DNA from: Branchipolynoe longqiensis
Taxonomy: Eukaryota; Annelida; Polychaeta; Phyllodocida; Polynoidae
Direction: 5' to 3'
DNA length: 64,000 nt
NCBI GenBank assembly: GCA_030323885.1
Contig: CM059189.1
Location: forward strand, 47,313,015-47,377,014
The notes below the pieces were generated by a model. That model made no database searches. It saw only the letters and a program-made list of their open reading frames with translations, and was not told the DNA's origin. Of the stretch, positions 55,201-61,200 are shown piece after piece (within the stretch, counting starts at the first letter, position 1; each line of letters starts with the position of its first letter). The position numbers were made by a program, and so were the translations under genes.

Positions 55201-58200
55201 GCAGCTTAGGTGATTACAACAAGGATAATATAAATCACATGTAATTATCGATACTGGACGTCCATCCCCAAGTTCGAAATCATCCACCTACCTCACCAAT
55301 GCCCAAGTCTGCCTTGTTGACCAGCTGAATGAAGTTAATTGGGTCATCAGCTTGCACCTTAACCGTCTTGTTCTCCTTGGCCTGGGAAAAAAAATCAATG
55401 TGATATTTAGAAACATAACCTTAACAACCCCACCCCAACAGCATAATTCATATTGCCGTGAGGTACCTATCAACCCTACAACAACAAAATGCAAATAACA
55501 AACTCACATAACTATCCACAATAGGGTAACACTAGAATATTTCTAGCAAACTGACATCTATATACCGCTTGTGTAACTCCAACTGGCCAGACACTACATA
55601 AAAACTTACTACAACTAAAATGAATACAGAACTTCTGCTTACATGCTAAATACCATGTAGATACTCACATTGACCTCACTAATATTGGTCTAGTCATATG
55701 ACACTACTTTGCCATATTGCTATGTAACTTGTGGGTTACAGAATTTCATTGTGTTATATGCTGCAAATTGTGTGTTCAACAGTTATTGTATACCTTACTA
55801 TATATACCTTTTTTGTGTAAATAATCCTGAATTGAAAAATGGCTGGAAGACCAGTGCTTAGACGCTGAGAAAACACTTATTCAGCAGAATAAACATTTAC
55901 CAAAAAAAAGTTGTTAAAAGTGCATTTACTGTCTTAAAAGGCTAGGAATCCCTTATTTATGTTACAAGGTTCATAAGATTACGGCGGGTGACTTTAAAGT
56001 TGCAGTCTAATCATTTTAAGTTTCTGTAATTTTTTAAAGATACAGATATTAGGTTCATCGTTATAATCTACATTACTCTAGTTTGAAGAAACTTTCATTT
56101 TAAATAGTTAACTTTTGAGATATTTGAAGTGCAGTCACTTGCAAGCATGCAAAATTAATTTTGGCATGCATGCCAAAGCTTGGACACCATAGGCTTCTAC
56201 AGTAAGAGGTTCTATTGAATTACCTCAGTATTCCCTTCTATGTGGCGACAAATGTTTAATAAGTGCACCAATCTCTAAGTTAGATATGTAGAATCAAATC
56301 TAGATAATTGTTCAGTTTATGCAGCTTCAAGTCATGCTGGCAACAAAGGCCATTGTTACAAGTTCTTGTTTGTTTTACATCCTAGCAACATCTAAGGTCA
56401 TATCAGGACGGGTACCGACTTGTGACAGTGCGCACTCATGGCGACTTTATAGTGCTGTCCCACTGGGAAACCAGGCCACCGTGGTGTTCTCTGTCGCGGA
56501 GTGGTTAGAGTGTCTGACTTTTTTCTAGGTCGGACTCCTAATCTGAAGGTCAGTGGTTCGATTCCCCGTGCCCCCACCTCTGCCAATTTGGATTTCCACC
56601 GCTGTGTATAACTTACGGCGTCATCAAAGGCCAGTTGCTCTCACACCATGTCTATGTGGTGTGGGAGGTTAAAAAACCCTTGGGTCGGTAAAAGTGTAGG
56701 CTCGGGCTTTCTATCGACAAACTGTCTAATGGTGAAAACAAGTCTATACAGACTTATCCATGATAGGCAGTATAAATCTTCCAAGAGAGAGATGACCTGG
56801 TATCCCACTCAGTCACATTATCCTGACACTGAGCACACCAGTCCTTGCCATGTCCTAATAATGCCGAGCACCAGGCTAGGAAGGGACAAGTATCAAATTT
56901 TGAGTCATTGGTTTGACTCGACCAGGGTTCGAACCCAATACTCCGCGATCTATCACCACGGGAGACGGACGCTCTAACTCATTCGGCCATCCCGACTGGT
57001 CCCATTGTTACAATGCTTGCAGACAAAAGTGGCCTCTAGTTCATACAAATATTTAAATACAATTTGCTTAGTTGATTTCTGAATGTTTACTAGATTATTT
57101 ATATTGAGACACACCGGAATTTCGCTACCATATCCAACATGCCGTGATGTAACAATGACAAATAATAAATTACATACATTTTCTGTGAATTCAAAATATA
57201 ATTTAATTGCTAAAGTATTGATAACACATCCTCTATGATGACGCTATCCATTGCAACACCCGGCGAACAAGCTAATCTGATATCTGATAACAAATTTCGT
57301 TGAGACTGGCCTTGTCCGATATCACTTCTTGTTATTCGGCTATGCTTGTTTTGTAAGGTTTTTTTTATTTATGTTTTTCTACATTGGTCGTAATGCTCGC
57401 ATTGCGTTTGATTCGTGGCGGGGGAGGAGGACCCCCCCCCCCCCTTTTATCCTTCCCCTGCCGCGACCCCCCTCCCTCGGCCCTTATAACCGGCCGCCCT
57501 TGCTGCTCCTAGCCACTCGCCACTCGCCTCCTCTCACCCTCCTGGCACGGACATAATTTTCTCCACCCACCCACCCTTACTTACTCTCTCCTTTCTCCTC
57601 TCTGTCTCATAGGGTGGAGGGCTCCTCGGGGCGCCTCCCTCCCATCTGACTTCAAACCCTGATATGACATTAACCTCGGACATGGTCCAATGCACCTCGT
57701 GACACTGTGAATTATTGCCCTATGATACTGCACTTTATCTTCATTGCTACATGTTATACCGTCATTACTATATTTAACTACCTACATTGTACACTATAAC
57801 ATTGATGCATTGTTTGTGTGAATAAAGTGTGTTTTATTCCAATACCTGCTTCCCTCTCCTCCTTCGTTTGGTATCAAAATGCAACAAAATTTCAGTTTGT
57901 GTTAATCAAAACATGTAGATGATAGCTAAAATCATTTAATAAACACTTCCATCGCCCTAACATGGACCTTGAGTCCTTCAAGCCTCCAAACTTCTGAAAA
58001 ACCTTCGCCATGATGGGTTGTTCGTAACCATTCGGTTACAGGCTGCAAACCTGCAGCATTGAAACGGCACTGATAAATCGGTCCGATTTTGGCTGAAGTG
58101 TATACTTGCGGGGGTAGTCAAGAGTACAGAGTACTTGAATCTGTTCGCAGAACGGTCGTCGAATCAGCACTGATAAATCGCACTTGAGTCCAGTAAACCA

Positions 58201-61200
58201 TCGCCTTAGTCAGTGCCTATTTAAAGCCTCTCAGGTATCTTAACCCAGGACCGTAGCTAGTGGGGGCAGGGAGAGAAGAGAAGTTGTCCCCCACCCGCTC
58301 CACCCCCGCCAAACAAAAAAACAACCCAGTATGTAACCTCCCTAAAATGGCATTTTAGAGCCTCTAGAATAAAAGAACATATTCATGGCGGAGGGCATAC
58401 CCCTCACCAGACCCACCTAGTCTCTCACACCTTCGGCACCCGTCCATTCCAAATATTTATCTTTCAACCCAAACAAAAATTCATAGCTGCGGCTATATAT
58501 TAGCCCATATCGCCAAGAGTCGGTTAGCCCCTCACCCGCTGAGTTTCACGCTCCTCGTCAGCCTTGGCCGTTAGCATTACGGCCAGTGACTCCCGACACT
58601 TGTTGTTGAAGATCTCAAACATGAAGGGTGCACGGTCTGCAAGCACGCGCAGACACAGCGAGATGCGGTCTGTGTCGTCATCCGTGATTGGCTGAAAGAG
58701 AAGGGGGATCTTGTATTTGACATCCAAGGCATCCTGTGATTGGCTAAAAGAGGAGTTCATTTATTTGTAAACTGACCCCCCCGCCTATTGTGTTGGTTGG
58801 ATGGTTGTTAGCATTTTACATCCTGGCAACATTTAAGGTTATATCAGGACGGGAACCGACTTGTGAAAGTGCGCACTCATGGTGACTTTATAGTGCTGCC
58901 CCACTGGGAGACCAGGCTGCCAGCACATGACTTGACATCCCACTCAGTCACATTATCCTGACACTGAGCCAACCAGTCCTTGCCCGATTCTAATAATGCT
59001 GAGCGCCTGGCTAGGAAGCAACAAGTATCAATTTTGTAAGTCATTGGTTTGACTCGACTGGGAATTGAATGCCAGACCTTCCACAGGGGAGGCCACCGCG
59101 CTACTGATTCGTGCACTGCATCCGGTCCGCCTATTGTGTTCATCGACACAATAAACCTCACTCAAACTGAGTTGACCTGCGAGTATTTTCCCTTTTCTTA
59201 CCACTGAGCCGTCACCATTCCTATCGCTCATGCTTAACAGTACAGCGCTACAAGAGCGAAAATGGTTACAGTTACATCATCTGATGGTCTTGAGTTTCTG
59301 TCACTTTAAAAAAATTGATAAATATATAAGGTTGATTGGTATAATCTACCTTACTTTAGTATTAAGTAGTTATGTTTTAAAACAGCAAACTTAGGAGATA
59401 TTTGAAGTGTAAACATCCTAAAGTAATTTTGGCGTGCTTGCCCCATAGGCTTCAGCAGTAACAGGTTCTATTAAAATGACCTAGTATTCCATTCTATGCA
59501 GTAACACGTACTGAATAAGTGCATCAGTATCTAAGTAGGAAGAGAAACCTGAATCTGAGAGACATTAAGACCGACTCATGGGCATCACTCTCACAGCAGA
59601 GAGCTAAATGGAGAGCGGTACTCAAGTAATGAAAGCAGTCTTTGTCGCATCGCGACCGACAGCATGATGATGATGATGATGATCTAAGTAGGATATGTAG
59701 AATAAAATCTAGGTTAAGTGTTTTGATTTTTTAAATGTTATACTTTCATCAATTTATGTTTGCTACCACCAGATAGTGGTGTTCTCTGTGGTGGAGTGGT
59801 TAAAGTGTCTGACTTTTTTCTAGGTCAGACTCCTAATTTGAAGGTCGGTAGTTCAATTCCCTGTGCCCCCACGTCTGCCAATTTGGATTTCCACCGCTGT
59901 GTAGAACTTACAGCGTCATCAAAGGCCAGTTGCTCCCATACCATGTCTATATGGTATGGGAGGTTAAAAATCCCTTGGGTCAGTAAAAGTGTAAGCCCTG
60001 GCTTTCTATCGACAAACTGTCTAATGGTGAAAACAAGTCTATTCAGACTTATCCAGGATAGGCAGTATAAATCTTCAAGGATGTTTAGCAATGTCTAAGG
60101 AACCACCAGGAAAAAGTAGCAAATAACAACTACTCTAGCCTAAAACCAAGAAAGCATGCAGGTTTTGGTTGGCTTTTTGGTGGTTTACATCCTTGCAACA
60201 GCTAGGGTCATATCAGCTTTGCTTTGGCTACAGTATGCTTTGGCTACCGACTTGTGACAGTACACACTCATGGCAACTTTATAGTGCTGCCCCACTGGGA
60301 GTCCAGGTCGCCGACATCATGACCCGATTTTCCACTCGGTCACATTATCCGTATAGTGAGCTAATCAATCCTAGCCCTCCCCTCGTAATGCTAAGCGTCA
60401 GGCTCGGTAGCGATAAGTATAAATTTTGTGAAGTTAGTGATTTGACTCAGCCGGGATTCAAACTAGACCTTCTGCACAGGTAGTCTGTGCTCTACCGATT
60501 CGGCCACCGTGTCCAGGAAGCTTTGTTTGTTTGTTTGTTTAACGACCTCTCAGCACAAAAAGTAAACATTGGCTATCGGGGGGGGGGGGGGGTCATACAT
60601 TGGTTAAACATATCTGACTATGAAATTACATTTCAAACAAGAAAACAGAGCACAGAAATGTATGCCAAAAAGAGCATACAACTGTGGAAAATAACTGCGT
60701 TTATGTAATTTGTTTTGTAGTAAATAAAATAAATACATTTCAAACAAGTAAAATAGAGCACAGAAATGTATGCCAAAAGAGCATACAACTGTGGAAAATA
60801 ACTTCGTTTATGTAATTTGTAGCAAATAAAATAAATACATTTCAAACAAGTAAAAGAGAGCACAGAAATGTATGCCAAAAGAGCATACAACTATGGAAAA
60901 TAACTGCGTTTATGTAATTTGTTTTGTAGTAATTAAATAAATACAGCTAACTTACCTTTGTTGGCAAACCAGATTTCCCAAAGTGAAGAACTGTAGCCAT
61001 GATGAGCATAGACTCGGCCATGAAGGACTAAAAGCGGAGAAAAATACATTAGTACAAAAGTGGGTTCTTGGGGTTTTACTTCCTATCAGCAACTCGGATC
61101 AAATCACGTATAACAGTATGCCACACCTGTGCACCTTCCGAATTTTTTCGGATTTGTTCCAGATTGCAAGGGTAAATACGGAAATATGGTTTCTTGTCCT

